Of a DNA stretch of 64,000 nt, positions 25,724 through 36,550 are shown piece by piece. A model generated the notes under the pieces. The model was not told where the DNA came from and did not search any database. It worked only from the letters and a program-made list of their open reading frames with translations. Source of the DNA: Halichoerus grypus (lineage: Eukaryota; Chordata; Mammalia; Carnivora; Phocidae); contig NC_135721.1 in assembly GCF_964656455.1 (NCBI RefSeq), positions 48,863,530-48,927,529 on the forward strand, given 5' to 3'. Numbering within the stretch: the stretch's first letter is position 1; each line of letters starts with the position of its first letter. The position numbers and the translations under genes are program-made.

Positions 25724-25739
25724 GTGTGAGAGTAGCAAT

Positions 25740-26620
25740 AAAATCTTTGAAAAAAAGAAATGAGTGAAGATTTGCTCTTCTATTGTAATAATGCATTAAA
25801 AAGGCAATGACAATTAAAACAGAATGGCACTGGCAGCAAGATAGAAATCTCAGTGGAATAGAACACAAAATTCAGACTCTGTCTACAGTATATATAAGAA
25901 TGTATATGAGAAAACCAATGGCAAAGGGATAGTGTTTTGCAATAAGTATTGGGAAGCATGGACTGTTGTTGAGGGAGGGAGGGTTAGATTTTCAAATCAC
26001 TCACTAAAATAGTATGTAGAAGAATTGAAAGATAATGAAAGAACAAAGAAAAAGACAAACAACTTAAAAGCGAGAGAAAATATGAGTGGATATTATTGGA
26101 CCCATGAGTGTGGAAGAACTTAACCTTGAAACAATAGAGGAAATTCAAGGATTTGACCACATAACTTACTTTGTCAAACTTATTTGCAAAAAATATAAAA
26201 GACAAAGTGTTATTCTTTTTTTAAAAAAAGATATTTATTTAGAGATAGAGCGTGAGCATGAGCAGGGGGAGGGGCGGAGCCAGAGGGAGAAGCAGACTCC
26301 CCGCTGAGCAGGGAGCCGGATAATGCGGGGCTTGATCCTAGGACCCTGAGACCAGGACCTGAGCCGAAGGCAGACACTTAACTGACTGAGCCACCCAGGC
26401 GCCCAAGACAAAGTGTTATTCTTAACATAGAAAGCGTTAATATAAATTAATAGGAAATTAAGACTTCAAAGAAAAATGAGCATGGAAGATAGACAATTCA
26501 GAGAATAGACAATTCAGTAAAAGGAAATATAAATGACTAATAACTGAAAAAATGTTCAATCTCATTGGCAATCAGAGGAATGCAAAAGAAACAAGGATGT
26601 ACAAGCTTTTGCTTTCGGCC
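25740..26620 (+). mobile_element. Old LINE-1 fragment, sense, split by a SINE
   Basis: Decayed LINE-1 ORF2 C-terminal region in sense: the stretch from AATGGCACTGGCAGCAAG to TCAATCTCATTGGCAATCAG matches the LINE-1 order of segments in broken form. It is interrupted by the SINE at 26218. Confidence 0.65.
26218..26404 (-). mobile_element. Can-SINE, antisense, with 19-bp target-site duplication
   Basis: GAGCCACCCAGGCGCCC at the right and TTTTAAAAAAAGATATTTATTT at the left. AAGACAAAGTGTTATTCTT is repeated exactly at 26199-26217 and 26405-26423. This is the longest and cleanest duplication in the window. Confidence 0.96.
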
Positions 26621-26649
26621 AAGATTTCTAAGGTGATAATACTCATTAC

Positions 26650-26820
26650 TGCTTAGTGTGTGTTGAGATAGCTCTCATATTAACCCTATGAGTTGACTTC
26701 TGTTATTAGGCCCATTGTATAGATGCAGAAACTGAGACTCAGTGAGTTTAGTGATTTTCCTAAGTTTATAATGCTGGGGAGTGGTGGCATTAGAATCTGA
26801 ACCTGGGTTGTGTGACTCTA
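26650..26820 (-). mobile_element. MIR SINE, antisense
   Basis: Contains TAGATGCAGAAACTGAGACTCAGTGAG... TTTTCCTAAG... AATCTGAACCTGGGTTG, the complement of the conserved MIR core. Confidence 0.8.
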
Positions 26821-27599
26821 TTATGGTGAGGGGCCCAGAAAACAGACGCTGGAAAGGAGAGGTAAAGAACAGGAAGAAATGTAGCCTAAAGAGCCAGGCA
26901 AAGATATTTGAAGTACCTATGTGGAAGGGCGAATGGGTTTTTATGGTACTGCAGAGAGAAGCAACAAGTGGAAATTACACAAAGGAGCACTTTTTTTATA
27001 GCAAGAACTATCCCTAATGGACTAGAGAGGTCCAGGAAGGCATGAGCACACCCAGCCCTAGGGAGGCAGAGGAAGCCAGAGGGTCCTCTGACTAACCCTC
27101 ATGGCAGGCTGCAGGGGATGGGGATGTTGGTGGTCTCATTTTTTGAGGAGGAAACACCCCTGGGTGGTCAAGACTTTAGTGTCTTCAGAGTTTTCTGCTC
27201 TTTTCTCAACCACAGATAGCTAAAAGACCCCGCCCCTTCCTCCTAGGGCCAAGTGACTTGCAGGGGAGCCCTGCCTGGCTTCACTGCCCTCCTATGGCTG
27301 CAATCCCAGGCCAGCAGGAAGCCTGAGCTTGCCAAACTGTGTGGGCCAGGGCAGGAGGAAGGAGAGCGGGAGTAGCCCATCTGAGTTCTCTTTTGCCCTT
27401 TTCCTGCAGCCTTGCTACTCCATGGGGGAGGTGGGGGGGAGGGGGGAGGAGGCAGCCGCCTAGTCGCCTAGTCATGTTAGAGAACTAGGAAGCAGATGAA
27501 ATGGAACCATTAAAGAAGGGTGACTAATATATGTTAGTTGCAGTTTGGTAAGGATGTCTTCATTTGCACAGCCCTTGGGGAATCCATTCTTAAAGTTGG

Positions 27600-27910
27600 G
27601 GCTTCATCCTGAGTGCAACCCTGGTTAAGTCGGTTAACATTTTTTATACCTCAATTTCTTCATCTGTGAAGTGGGTATGACAACATTTCCTGCTTTATCA
27701 GCCCCAAATGATGCAGTGCCTATACGACCAACAGGCTAGTGTGAGAGCAGAGTGCCACAGGCAATAATCACTCAGACTTGAGTTCAAGTCCATTCTCTGC
27801 GATTTGCCAGTTAGAAACTTGGAGAAAGTCACCCAAGCTGAGGGTAGCAATAGCACTTGCCTTAAAATGGTTGTCTTTAGGGGTCAACGAGACAATACAT
27901 GTAAACGGTA
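27600..27910 (+). mobile_element. MIR fragments, sense
   Basis: TCGGTTAACATTTTTTATACC, CTCAATTTCTTCATCTGTG and AAGTGGGTATGACAAC are a diverged MIR core. A second piece at about 27,775-27,910 has GAGTTCAAGTCCATTCTCTG and GAGAAAGTCACCCAAGC. Confidence 0.65.
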
Positions 27911-28174
27911 GAACCAGGACTCCAAAGCCCATCACAGTTGCCTCACAACCATAACGCATACAAATCAACAGCAGAGTGTAGGGAAAAGATTCGATAGAAA
28001 CACAACAAACTGTTAAGTGTTTATTTCTGGATGGTGAGGTTATGATCTATTTGTTTTTCCTTCTTTATATTTTTCTGTATTTTCCAAGTTACTTTTATAA
28101 TCAAAAGAAAAGCTGTGTATGATGTTCACTTGCCTTGAGATCATTTGTGATGGTCTCCAATGCATTAAAATCTT

Positions 28175-28290
28175 TGACCATATTTTCTCACACAATCTCT
28201 TCAGCAACTGCTTGAAGTAGGCATCATTATCCCTGTTTTCTAGATGAGGAAATGAGGCTGGTAGAGATTAGAGAACTGGTTTAATCTTCA
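28175..28290 (-). mobile_element. MIR fragment, antisense
   Basis: TCATTATCCCTGTTTTCTAG followed by ATGAGGAAATGAGGCTGG is the complement of the MIR 'CTCATCTGTAAAATGGG' core. Confidence 0.65.
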
Positions 28291-28939
28291 GGTCTTTTTG
28301 CTGCTAAGTGGCAGACAGCCACGGTCCATAGGCAGATCTGGCTGTCTCAAAGATAGGTGCTGTGCACAGGCCTGTTGGACCGTGGGGCTCAGTGCCCAGG
28401 ACCCTTCCACCCCAGTTTTCAGAAAGCAGGGGCAAGGTGGCAGGCTGTCAGGATTGGGCCTGTGGTGGGTGTGTTCCCCCGGATCCCCAGTGACTGGTTC
28501 CCTCCATCCATATTCTGCTGGAGAACATGGCCAGCAGAGTTGGGATTCTTCCTCTCTCACTGCACAGGAAGTCAAGGGGGGTACTGCAAAGAGTCTTCCC
28601 AGGAAGAAACACAGGTTTCCACCATAAAGGTATCCAATAGAGGAACTAAAAATAATAGGATAACCACACAAAATGGAGGGAGGGAAGTAGGTGTGAGACA
28701 TACCATCTATCACAGCAGGAAGGCAATAGATAATGGCATTCCTGCTAAATCCATCTGTGTAAGCATTTTAGGTAGAGAGATGGAGGTACCCACCAGGCTT
28801 GAAAACCCCAATAACCGTAAGTAGATTTTCTTTGGGTCCAGGGGTGAGAGGGAGACTTTTGCTTTTCATCATAAGCGCTTCTGTCCTATTTGATTTTTTT
28901 TTAGTTGTATGTGTTATATTTTATTAAAAAATTATGATT

Positions 28940-29400
28940 TTAAAAGTACAGGCTATGGGGTCATCTGTGTGGATTCACGTACCACCTTTGCCAATTTTGG
29001 ATCTTGGGCAGTTTAGCCTCTCTAAGCTGCAATTTAATCTTCCGGAAAACAGGAATAAAAATCACACTCACGGGGCGCCTGGGTGGCTCAGTCGTTAAGC
29101 GTCTGCCTTCGGCTCAGGTCATGATCCCAGGGTCTTGGGATCGAGCCCCGCATCGGGCTCCCTGCTCCGCAGGAAGCCTGCTTCTCCCTCTCCCACTCCC
29201 CCTGCTTGTGTTCCCTCTCTCGCTGTCTCTCTCTCTGTCAAATAAATAAAATCTTAAAAAAAAAAAAATCACACTCACCCAGAGGGTTGCTCTGAGGATA
29301 AAGTGAGGTAATGTATATAAAGTACATGGACCAGCACTGGCCGAAATTCAGCATCTATAATTACTAACCATTGCTATCATTATTAATAATAAACCAAGCG
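28940..29400 (+). mobile_element. MIR, sense, split by a young Can-SINE
   Basis: The left half (to 29071) has GATCTTGGGCAGTTTAGCC and the TCTTCCGGAAAACAGG core. The right half from about 29,278 resumes with GAGGGTTGCTCTGAGGATAA and GGACCAGCACTGGC. The two halves join in the expected MIR order, with the SINE between them. Confidence 0.78.
29072..29263 (+). mobile_element. Young Can-SINE, sense, 0.3 kb upstream of the CpG island
   Basis: An almost intact copy: GGGGCGCCTGGGTGGCTCAG head, tRNA-like body, CCTGCTTGTGTTCCCTCTC tract, AATAAATAAAATC and a pure A tail. AAAAATCACACTCAC is present on both sides (about 29057-29071 and 29264-29278). Its good preservation suggests a recent insertion. Confidence 0.96.
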
Positions 29401-29925
29401 TTCAGTTAAGACACTGTGATTTGCAGAGAGGCACATAGTAGGCACTTAATGGGTGGAAGGGATTGTTTCAAACCCTCTCTCCTGAGCCCATAATTTCCGC
29501 CAACCGGTGACGCAGGAGCCCCAGCTTAAATGATGTGGTTACTTATTTATTCATCACCCGGCTCTCCACCGCAGTGTCCGCTGAGGGCGAGCCCAGCCCT
29601 CCGGCCTCCCGCGGCCGCGGTCTCGCCGCATCATTTGGAACTTGAAGCGCGCGGAGGTTGGAAGCGGCGGCAGCTCACCGGCTTCCAGCTCGCTGATGCG
29701 CGACTGTCACGTGCGGGAGGGGGAATCAGTTCTGGTTTCACGCAGCATCTTCCTGGGCAGGGGCGGACTGGAGGACCCGGAGCGCGGCTCGAGATGAGGG
29801 GGGCAGCGGGGTCCCGCCCCACACCCACTTGCCCGAGCCAAGGGGATGGCCATCCCAGGAGGGGCGGGCCGGGACAGTTTTAGGGCAGGGCTTTCGGAGC
29901 AGGGACATCTCGAAGAAAGATTTGG

Positions 29926-29932
29926 GATTGGC
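29926..29932 (-). promoter_or_regulatory. Inverted CCAAT box (NF-Y type)
   Basis: GATTGGC is the complement of a CCAAT box. It lies about 500 nt upstream of the start codon, at the upstream side of the CpG island. If the main start site is near 30,240 it is further upstream than usual, so it may serve an upstream start or be unused. Confidence 0.35.
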
Positions 29933-30199
29933 CAGGAGACGCGGAGCGGGCTTTTCATACCCGGCAGAGGGTGCCGAGCTCCCCGCAAGCGAGGTGGGGT
30001 TCCGTGGGCGCCCCCAGCCCGGGGCGGGGCCAACGCGGGAGCCCCGCCCACCCCTCTGCGGAGGCCGCACGCCCCACCCCTTGGTCCCCGTCGCCCTCTC
30101 CAACTGCAGGCGGGTGTGCGGAGGCCGGTGCCGGGGCGCGACAGCTAGCGCCCCCGCCGCACCGCCGCACTGCCGCACCGCCTCGCGGGTCTGGGTCGC

Positions 30200-30220
30200 G
30201 GGGCGGGGCGGGAGGCGGGG
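30200..30220 (+). promoter_or_regulatory. Clustered GC boxes (Sp1/KLF type)
   Basis: Two or three overlapping GGGCGGGG / GGGAGGCGGGG elements lie about 220 nt upstream of the start codon, in the middle of the CpG island. They match the consensus bound by Sp1 and KLF factors. Function is inferred from motif and position only. Confidence 0.6.
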
Positions 30221-30223
30221 CGC

Positions 30224-30231
30224 TGACGTCG
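30224..30231 (+). promoter_or_regulatory. CRE-like site
   Basis: TGACGTCG differs from the palindromic cAMP response element TGACGTCA only in its last base. It lies just after the GC boxes and about 200 nt upstream of the ATG, a typical place for a functional CREB/ATF site. Binding is not shown by the sequence. Confidence 0.5.
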
Positions 30232-30433
30232 CGGCGCGGCCGGCGGCCGGGGAGGCGGGGAGGTGGCTGCCAGCTCGGCCCAGCCCAGCCCGCAGCTGCG
30301 GCGGCCGGGTGGCGGCGGCGGCGTGGCGCTCGGAGCCGGCTCCTGACCGCCCTCCGCCGCTGCCCGGCTCCTCTCACGGTCCCCGTGTCTGTGCCCGCGT
30401 CTGCCGGCCTCATCCGCCGCCGCTTCCTCCGCC

Positions 30434-30864
30434 ATGGCCCTGGTGCGGGGCGCCGAGCCCGCGGCGGGGCCCTCCCGCTGGCTACCCACGCACGTCCAGG
30501 TGACTGTGCTGCGAGCCCGCGGGCTGCGGGGCAAGAGCTCGGGAGCGGGCAGCACCAGCGACGCGTACACGGTGATCCAGGTGGGCCGCGAGAAGTACAG
30601 CACGTCGGTGGTGGAGAAGACGCCGGGCTGCCCGGAGTGGCGCGAGGAGTGCTCTTTCGAGCTGCCGCCCGGTGCCCTGGACGGCCTGCTGCGGGCGCAG
30701 GAGGCCGATGCGGGCCCGGCTCCCTGGGCCGCGGGCTCCGCCGCCGCCTGCCAGCTGGTGCTCACCACCATGCACCGCTCGCTCATCGGCGTCGACAAGT
30801 TCCTGGGCCAGGCCACGGTGGCGCTGGACGAGGTGTTCGGCGCAGGCCGCGCCCAGCATACGCA
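30434..30864 (+). CDS. RAB11FIP5: RAB11FIP5 coding exon 1 (C2 domain)
   Basis: Encodes residues 1-143 plus two bases of codon 144. The start MALVRGAEPAAGPSRW matches my memory of mammalian Rip11. The ATG sits in a strong context (GCCATGG), and an in-frame TGA lies 90 nt upstream at 30344-30346, which supports this start. From about residue 17 the sequence is a C2 domain, with HVQVTVLRARGLRGK as its first strand, SDAYTVIQVG and the CPEWREECSFELP strand, and it continues into exon 2. In class I Rab11-FIPs this domain binds acidic phospholipids such as phosphatidic acid and PIP3 and helps target the protein to the plasma membrane; the usual set of calcium-binding aspartates looks incomplete here. 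The exon ends ACG-CA before GTGAGT, so reading on without splicing meets a stop at once. It is very GC-rich and lies inside the CpG island. Confidence 0.97.
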
Positions 30865-33089
30865 GTGAGTGAGGGGCGCCGAGGGCGCGGAAACGGTTAA
30901 AGGAGAGCTCGCTGGGCGGGGCTGGCGGGGGAGCGGGACCCCGAACCTCTGGCCTGGGCGGTGCGCCCTTTGCCGCGAGCTCAAGGGCGTAAACCGACCA
31001 GTTGCTCTTTTGCATTTTGGGTCCCCTTCTGATCCCCTTCCTTGCGACAGTCTGTGTTTGGTTGCTGGCGTGTCCTTGCGAAGCCTAGGGGGAGGTATGA
31101 TTGGTGGCCTAGCTTTAGGAGTAGATTGCCAAGTAAAGTTAGGAGTGGGATCCAGAGGCCCTTGGACTGTGGAAACCTCAAGAAGGAAAATTTTGGGGCC
31201 ATTCTTAGGGCCTCCGGGCCTGTCTCCCTTTCCTGGAAGGGGAGGGGCACTGCAGCCGCCTGCCCCAAGCCGGGCCCGTGGGGAGTGGGGGAAGGAAGGT
31301 GCAGTGTTCTGCTTGAGGGCGAGATTGACCGGAGATGCCCCACCAAATCTGGAGACTGCAGAGGGCATCTGCTTTTTGCCTGGTATTTGGATGCCCTCTG
31401 CCACCTAGAGACAGACGCCTCTGGAACCCTGCCCCTCTGTGTCCCTGTTCTGAAAGCAGGAGAGCCTCCTAACTAAAGGAAGGAAACCCTTCAGTCAGCC
31501 TTCAAGTGTCCTGCCTGTCCTGCTTGAGGTGAAGGCAGCGTCATGGTTAATGCACAGCAGGAGATAATCTCCCAGCCACTTCCACCTAGAAGGGCCTGTG
31601 CGTTTTTTAATCATTTATCTTGGCAGTGTTTAACCTTCCCGGTGTTCAGATCAAGGCTTCAGACGTGGAGCCCCATTTCCTGTTTGGACTTGGGCAGGAT
31701 CTGAAAGCCAGTCCCCAGGGCTGACCACCTGCTGTAGATCATTTAAAGGGTTAACTGGGGTGACACCTCCCCTGGACCCAGTGGGAGGGTAAGGGGATGG
31801 GGGCAGGGGCGTGTCCTAGGTGGGGACAGGTGCTGGAAAGGTTTGCCCATGTGGAATGGCATCTGAGTAAATCTAGGAAGGCTTGTTGGAGGAGAAGGAT
31901 GAGCCTGGTGCAGACCCATAAGAGAGAAGGATTTGGTTAGAAAGGATCTGACCTTGAACATTTTTAAAACATGTGTAGAAAAGGGCGTTGGTGGCTCTGT
32001 GGCCTGGAGTGGGAAGCTGGTTGGCATAGGGCAGGTTCCAGGCAGGGCTGTGACCTGGCTCCATCTCCCCGCCCTGGCCTTTTCCTCTCCTTTTCTCCTG
32101 ACTTGCTGTTTGGTTGCTGGGTGTGGAATCATGTGGTATAGTTTGGCCCTTGTTTTGTTTTTTTCCCCTCCCCTTTTCTGTCCTCTCCTTCCTTTCTGGC
32201 TGAGGGAAGCCAAGGGGCTGGGGGTGGGGCAGAAAGCTCTCCTCTGGGTCTCTTAGCCCTTTCTTTTCCCAAAGCGGCTCCTGTCCCCAAATTCATTCCA
32301 CCCCTTTCCTTCCTAGTCCTTCAGTCTCCACCACTCAGCTAATCTGACCAGACTGGTAGATGACACCCCTGGTGGCTGAGGGACTGGGAAGACAGAAAGT
32401 CTCTAGGCTTGTGGGGAAAGGCCTTTGTGAAGTCAGTGTCTTAGGGTGGGGGGAGCTTTGATTCTTTTTCAGTCTCTGCCCTTGCTTTCTTCTTGGCCTT
32501 TGGATCTTCCTTAGTTGAACTGTCAGTGCTTGTGGGCCCAGGTGGGCCTATTTTCAGCCAAGGACAGTCCCTCTTGGAGAATTTGACTTGCCACCCCTTG
32601 ATCTGAAGGGGAGCCTTAATTTACTTTATAGAAGTCATCTTTCCCACCAGGATCTTTCTGCACCTACCCGCTGCTTTCCTCTGTTGCGTTGACCTGGGTA
32701 ATTTATAGAACCTGGAGGGGGCAGGAGAGGAGAGGGGCACTCCTGGTGGGCAGAGGAAAAGTCCGTGAAATCTGCCTGATCTTCCAGGACCTCACAGTGT
32801 ACCTACTGACAGAGGGTGGGGGCTGCCCCCACCTCCCACCTCTGATTTTAATGGCCACTCCTGGTGACATTTCCTGGGAGCACCCTGGCGTGAGCTACTA
32901 AGATAGTGAGTCTGCACATTCCCCAGTGGAGAGAGGGCAAGATGGAGAGGACCAGGGTGTACCCTCGTCAGCTTTGGATAATGGTGGAAAAGAACAGTAT
33001 TCACTCTAACGCCAGGAGCCAGCTGTGGTGGTCTCTGGGAAGACAGATGGCAGCCCTATGTCGCCAAGACAGAACCTGACTGGGGAAGG

Positions 33090-33300
33090 GCAGCCTCATG
33101 GTTACAAGGAGGGGGCTGTGGAGTTGCAAGAAATAGATTCCGGTCTCAAACTTGCCACCTTCTGGTGAGTCAAGTAAACTCTTGGTGCCTCAGTTTTCTC
33201 ATCTGTCAAATGGGGCTAGTGTTACAAGATTGATGTAAGGCCTGAAATGAGAATGCAGTTAAAGCACCTAGGCGTGGCTGCTGGTCACTGAATAGCAGTG
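33090..33300 (+). mobile_element. MIR, sense (intron 1)
   Basis: Contains GGTGCCTCAGTTTTCTCATC followed by TGTCAAATGGGGCTAG and the 3' region with GTTAAAGCACCTAGG. A clear MIR core. Confidence 0.82.
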
Positions 33301-33664
33301 ATGGTGGAGGGAGGTTTTTGGTAACAGTGTCTGGTAGCTCTGGTCAGGAAGATGTCCCCTATCCTTGAAGAGCCTCTCATGTGATGGGGTTGGGCAGGGA
33401 GACTATGCAGAACTTAGAGCCTGAGTCTGGGAACGCCCCAGTACCGTGGGTGGCAAAATACATACAGCAGTAGGAGAGCTCCTGACGAAATAGGCCGGCC
33501 CTTTGCAGGCCTCCATTCTCTTGGCTGCTAGAGGTTTGAGAGCTAGGGCTGGGCTTGGGAGGCCTCTCAGTGCTCAAGCCAGGCTTGGGTCAGCTTGCAG
33601 CCCTCCCCAGCAGCCTGGGCTGGAGCTGCCCATGCCCTCTCGGGAAGGCAGGACCGCCCAGTGT

Positions 33665-33860
33665 CTCTGAAAGTGGAGATGGCTTTCATTCCCAGTTCTG
33701 TGACTTACTAGCAGGCAAGTTACTTAACCTGTTTCCTCCTTTCTACAAAGGCCACAATAATAATTATGGAATTATAAGATTAAATAAGACCGTGTCTGTA
33801 AAGGCCTTAGTATAGTTCCAGACCTAGAGCAAGCCTTCAAAGTGTGGGTGTTGTGGTTAC
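33665..33860 (+). mobile_element. MIR, sense (intron 1)
   Basis: Contains TTCTGTGACTTACTAGCAGG, CAAGTTACTTAACCTGTTTC, ATTAAATAAGACCGTGTCTG and TATAGTTCCAGACCTAG, in MIR order. Confidence 0.78.
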
Positions 33861-35356
33861 TCTGAGGACCCTGCTTTGCGCGATGATGGTGGTGGGGTGG
33901 ATGGTGCGAGACACTTCAACAGCCCCTGATACTCCTTTGTCAAGGGGTGCTCTTTGAGGTGAGGGATTTCACCAGAGGCTTCCAAATAACTGAAGAGGAA
34001 ATTCTCAAAGCAAAATTTAACATAATACATGAGGAAACTCGTTATAACCGTCTCCCCTCAGTTAAGCCATACGTGGATCATCATGGGTCTGAAAATCCCA
34101 AGATGCTTCTCCACTATTTCCTTTCTGGTTTTTATCTCCAGTAGTACCCTTGGTGGGTACTTTGTGTGGAGGGGGTGTTATGTGTGGGTAAGAGAGTCCC
34201 TGCTATAAAGAACCCCCATCTTGGGCCCATCAGATTGATGGTTAGAGCCCTTGGGAAGCCTGAGTCTGGGCTTAATTTGGGTCGGGACTAGTTTGTCTTT
34301 TTCCATCCCAAAGAGTAAAGCTATTGGGCAGGCTGCTAACTGTGGCACCCTGAGAGGCTTTGTCGGCCCTGGTCAGACCTGTGCCATTGATTTTATGGAG
34401 GGCTTCCAGGAGGCCTGTGGCCCAGGACCACCGAGGTTTGAGACTATAGTCTTCTGCCTGACTCATCATGGTGGCCTGAGATCCCCTGGAGGGTGATGGG
34501 TTTGGGGGCACTCGGAGAGGCACCTGAGGGAAAATGGGGCCTGCTGGCTTAAGTTTGGGATGGTTTTTGAGGGTTTCCATTCATCTCTCAGCCTCCAGAT
34601 AGCGTGTACATTCCTGTGCACGTGACCCGTCTCTCCACTGGTTTCCAGATGTGACTGCTCCTCAGGAAGCAGCTGAGGCCATAAGGGTCCTGGGTCCAAC
34701 CCTCAGTTTCGGCTCCAGCTCCAACCCCAGACCTGTGGGGCTGCTGGGGAAGTCTGCTTTGGCTGTGTGTGTGTGGCGGGGGTGGCGGGGGGAGGGTGTG
34801 GCCATATTTAAAAGTCAGTCATTAGGATGCAGGAGGCTCCAACTCCCTTAGTTATGAGGTAGTTTTTATTTGGGGTTGCTTGAGCAGCCGTGGCTGGGGG
34901 GGAGGGGAGGGGTAGGAAGTGACTCCTCCATCAGACCGGGCGGCCCCTGGTTGGCACAGCAGCTTCGTCTTCCCTCTGCATCTTTCCCTGGGTGGGAACC
35001 CCATCTCTGCCCTAGTCTCCTCTCCCTGTAGCCAGCCAGGAATAGGCCTCCCTCAGCAGATCCTCCCCCCAGGCGACCCCGAGGGCTGTCCTCTCCTCTG
35101 ATGGGGGCTGCCTGCTCCACTTGTTATTGCTGCTTCCCTGGTGCTGTGACGCTCTTGCCCATGCTAAATGACCAGTCTGGCCTTGTCCAGATGTTTCCCC
35201 TGCCCTTCCCACCCTGCACTGGGACAGATAATTAACACAATGACAGGAGTTGTCTGTGCTCTCTGGGAATCAGGATCTATTTTTTCCTTGTACGGGGCCA
35301 ATCCTCTGCAAAATGGTATTGTCATGAAGAAGCTTTGCCCTTTGCCACAGCCAAGT

Positions 35357-35376
35357 AAAAAAAAAAAAAAAAAAAA
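35357..35376 (+). repeat. A20 homopolymer (intron 1)
   Basis: A run of 20 A with no SINE head upstream, so it is probably a simple tract and not a SINE tail. Confidence 0.9.
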
Positions 35377-36374
35377 GTCCACACTGTGGGTCCTTTATAC
35401 ACCTGGCAGTCCTGCCAGGGAAAGAGTCTAATGGCTTTGCTCTTACTGAGCTGGCCAAGAACCCCTTAGGTTATTTCTTCCCTCAGGAAGGATGGCAGCC
35501 AGTGAGGGGAGCTGAGCGTGGCAGGTCGGGCTGAGGCCTGGCTGTGGGGCTCGGCCCGGGCCTCTCCCTAGTGAGCCGTAAGCAAGCAGGGACTCAAGCC
35601 GGGACTCCGCAAGAACCAGAGGAGCTGCCCAGGGGAGGGGCTTTGTCACAGGCCACCTCGACCTTCAGCTGACCCAGGGGTTGGGGTAGGGGTTGGTGGG
35701 GGGGGGGTAGCACAGCCCTTGCTCATGGAATTCTAATGTCAGAGCTAGCAGAGAACTTAGCCCTGTGGGGACTGAGGCTGGAGAGGGCTGGGGCTCTGTG
35801 TGGTCTCTGTCAGGCCCTGGCAGCCCACAGAGCTGTAGGATTTAGGGTAAGGGAGAGATGGCATTTGGGGCCCTGTGTGCATCCCCGGGTTTCTGTGGAA
35901 GTGCCTGTGGGGTTTTAGAGAGAGGGACATTTCTGCTGGGATAGGGGAGAGGGCCTCGGGTCTTGTCTGTGGACCTGGAGGGGCAGTCTCATCCCAAGGC
36001 TTTTCTGGAGAGCCTGCGCAGAGGCCTACAGGGGCCACTGGGTGGGGCGGGGTGGGTTCAGAGGAGGGGAGGACGTGGATATCCCAGCCTGCATGCCTAG
36101 AAGGTGTGGCTTTGCTAGGAGGATGACCCCACATTTGGAGGAAGGGCTGTAGGCAAGTGCTGTATTTTCAGGCCTTGCCAGGGAGCGCTGGAGAGGCTCA
36201 GAACAGACAGAGCTACCGGGCTTAGCTGTGGTCAGGGGTGCCTCCTTGAGGAAGAGACATACACCACCCTGGCAGCATGTGGCACTCTGTCTTGGGGGGC
36301 TGTTATTGCCTCGTTAGCGAGGCATACCATCGATGAAGCCCTTTCTCTGTGCTGCCACTGTTCTAAGGACTTAC

Positions 36375-36550
36375 CTTAGCTCACGGGAACCCCTTGAGGT
36401 ATAGGTACTGTTACTGGGTTTAACAGATGGAGAAACAAAGGCACAGAGAGGTGAAGTGACTTTTCTAAAGGCACACAGTAGAAGGCAGAGTCAGGATTTG
36501 GACCTAGCACCCAAGCTTCAGATTCAGTGCTCTTCACCACCACTCTGTGC
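36375..36550 (-). mobile_element. MIR, antisense (intron 1)
   Basis: AGATGGAGAAACAAAGGCAC, AGAGAGGTGAAGTGACTTTTC, GGCACACAGTAGAAGGCAG and GTGCTCTTCACCACC are the complement of a MIR from core to head. Confidence 0.82.

Larger units (their letters stand above)
29560..30960 (+). promoter_or_regulatory. RAB11FIP5: CpG island promoter of RAB11FIP5
   Basis: Base composition changes sharply near 29,560 from ordinary sequence to very GC-rich DNA with dense CpG, and returns to normal shortly after exon 1. The densest part is about 30,000-30,860. No TATA box is visible upstream of the ATG, consistent with a broad CpG-type promoter. No ATG occurs between about 30,181 and the start codon at 30434, so the proximal 5' UTR appears free of upstream start codons. 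The exact start site cannot be placed from sequence. Confidence 0.85.

Noticed and set aside
25690..26620. Antisense and sense LINE-1 halves as a single twin-primed insertion
   Set aside because: The antisense part already contains the LINE-1 3' region at its far left end, and the two parts look differently aged; a simple twin-priming event would give an inverted 5' part followed by a sense 3' end.
28357..28824. 155-codon + strand frame upstream of the gene
   Set aside because: No recognisable domain, no splice context, and a competing minus-strand frame of similar length over the same bases.
29829..30503. 224-codon and 309-codon + strand frames overlapping the RAB11FIP5 start
   Set aside because: They are in other frames than the C2-domain frame, are low-complexity, and reflect CpG-island composition.
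30145..31404. 419-codon open frame on the minus strand over the CpG island and exon 1
   Set aside because: Long open frames arise by chance in very GC-rich DNA; the product is Arg/Pro/Ala-rich without any domain, and the sense strand carries a real exon.
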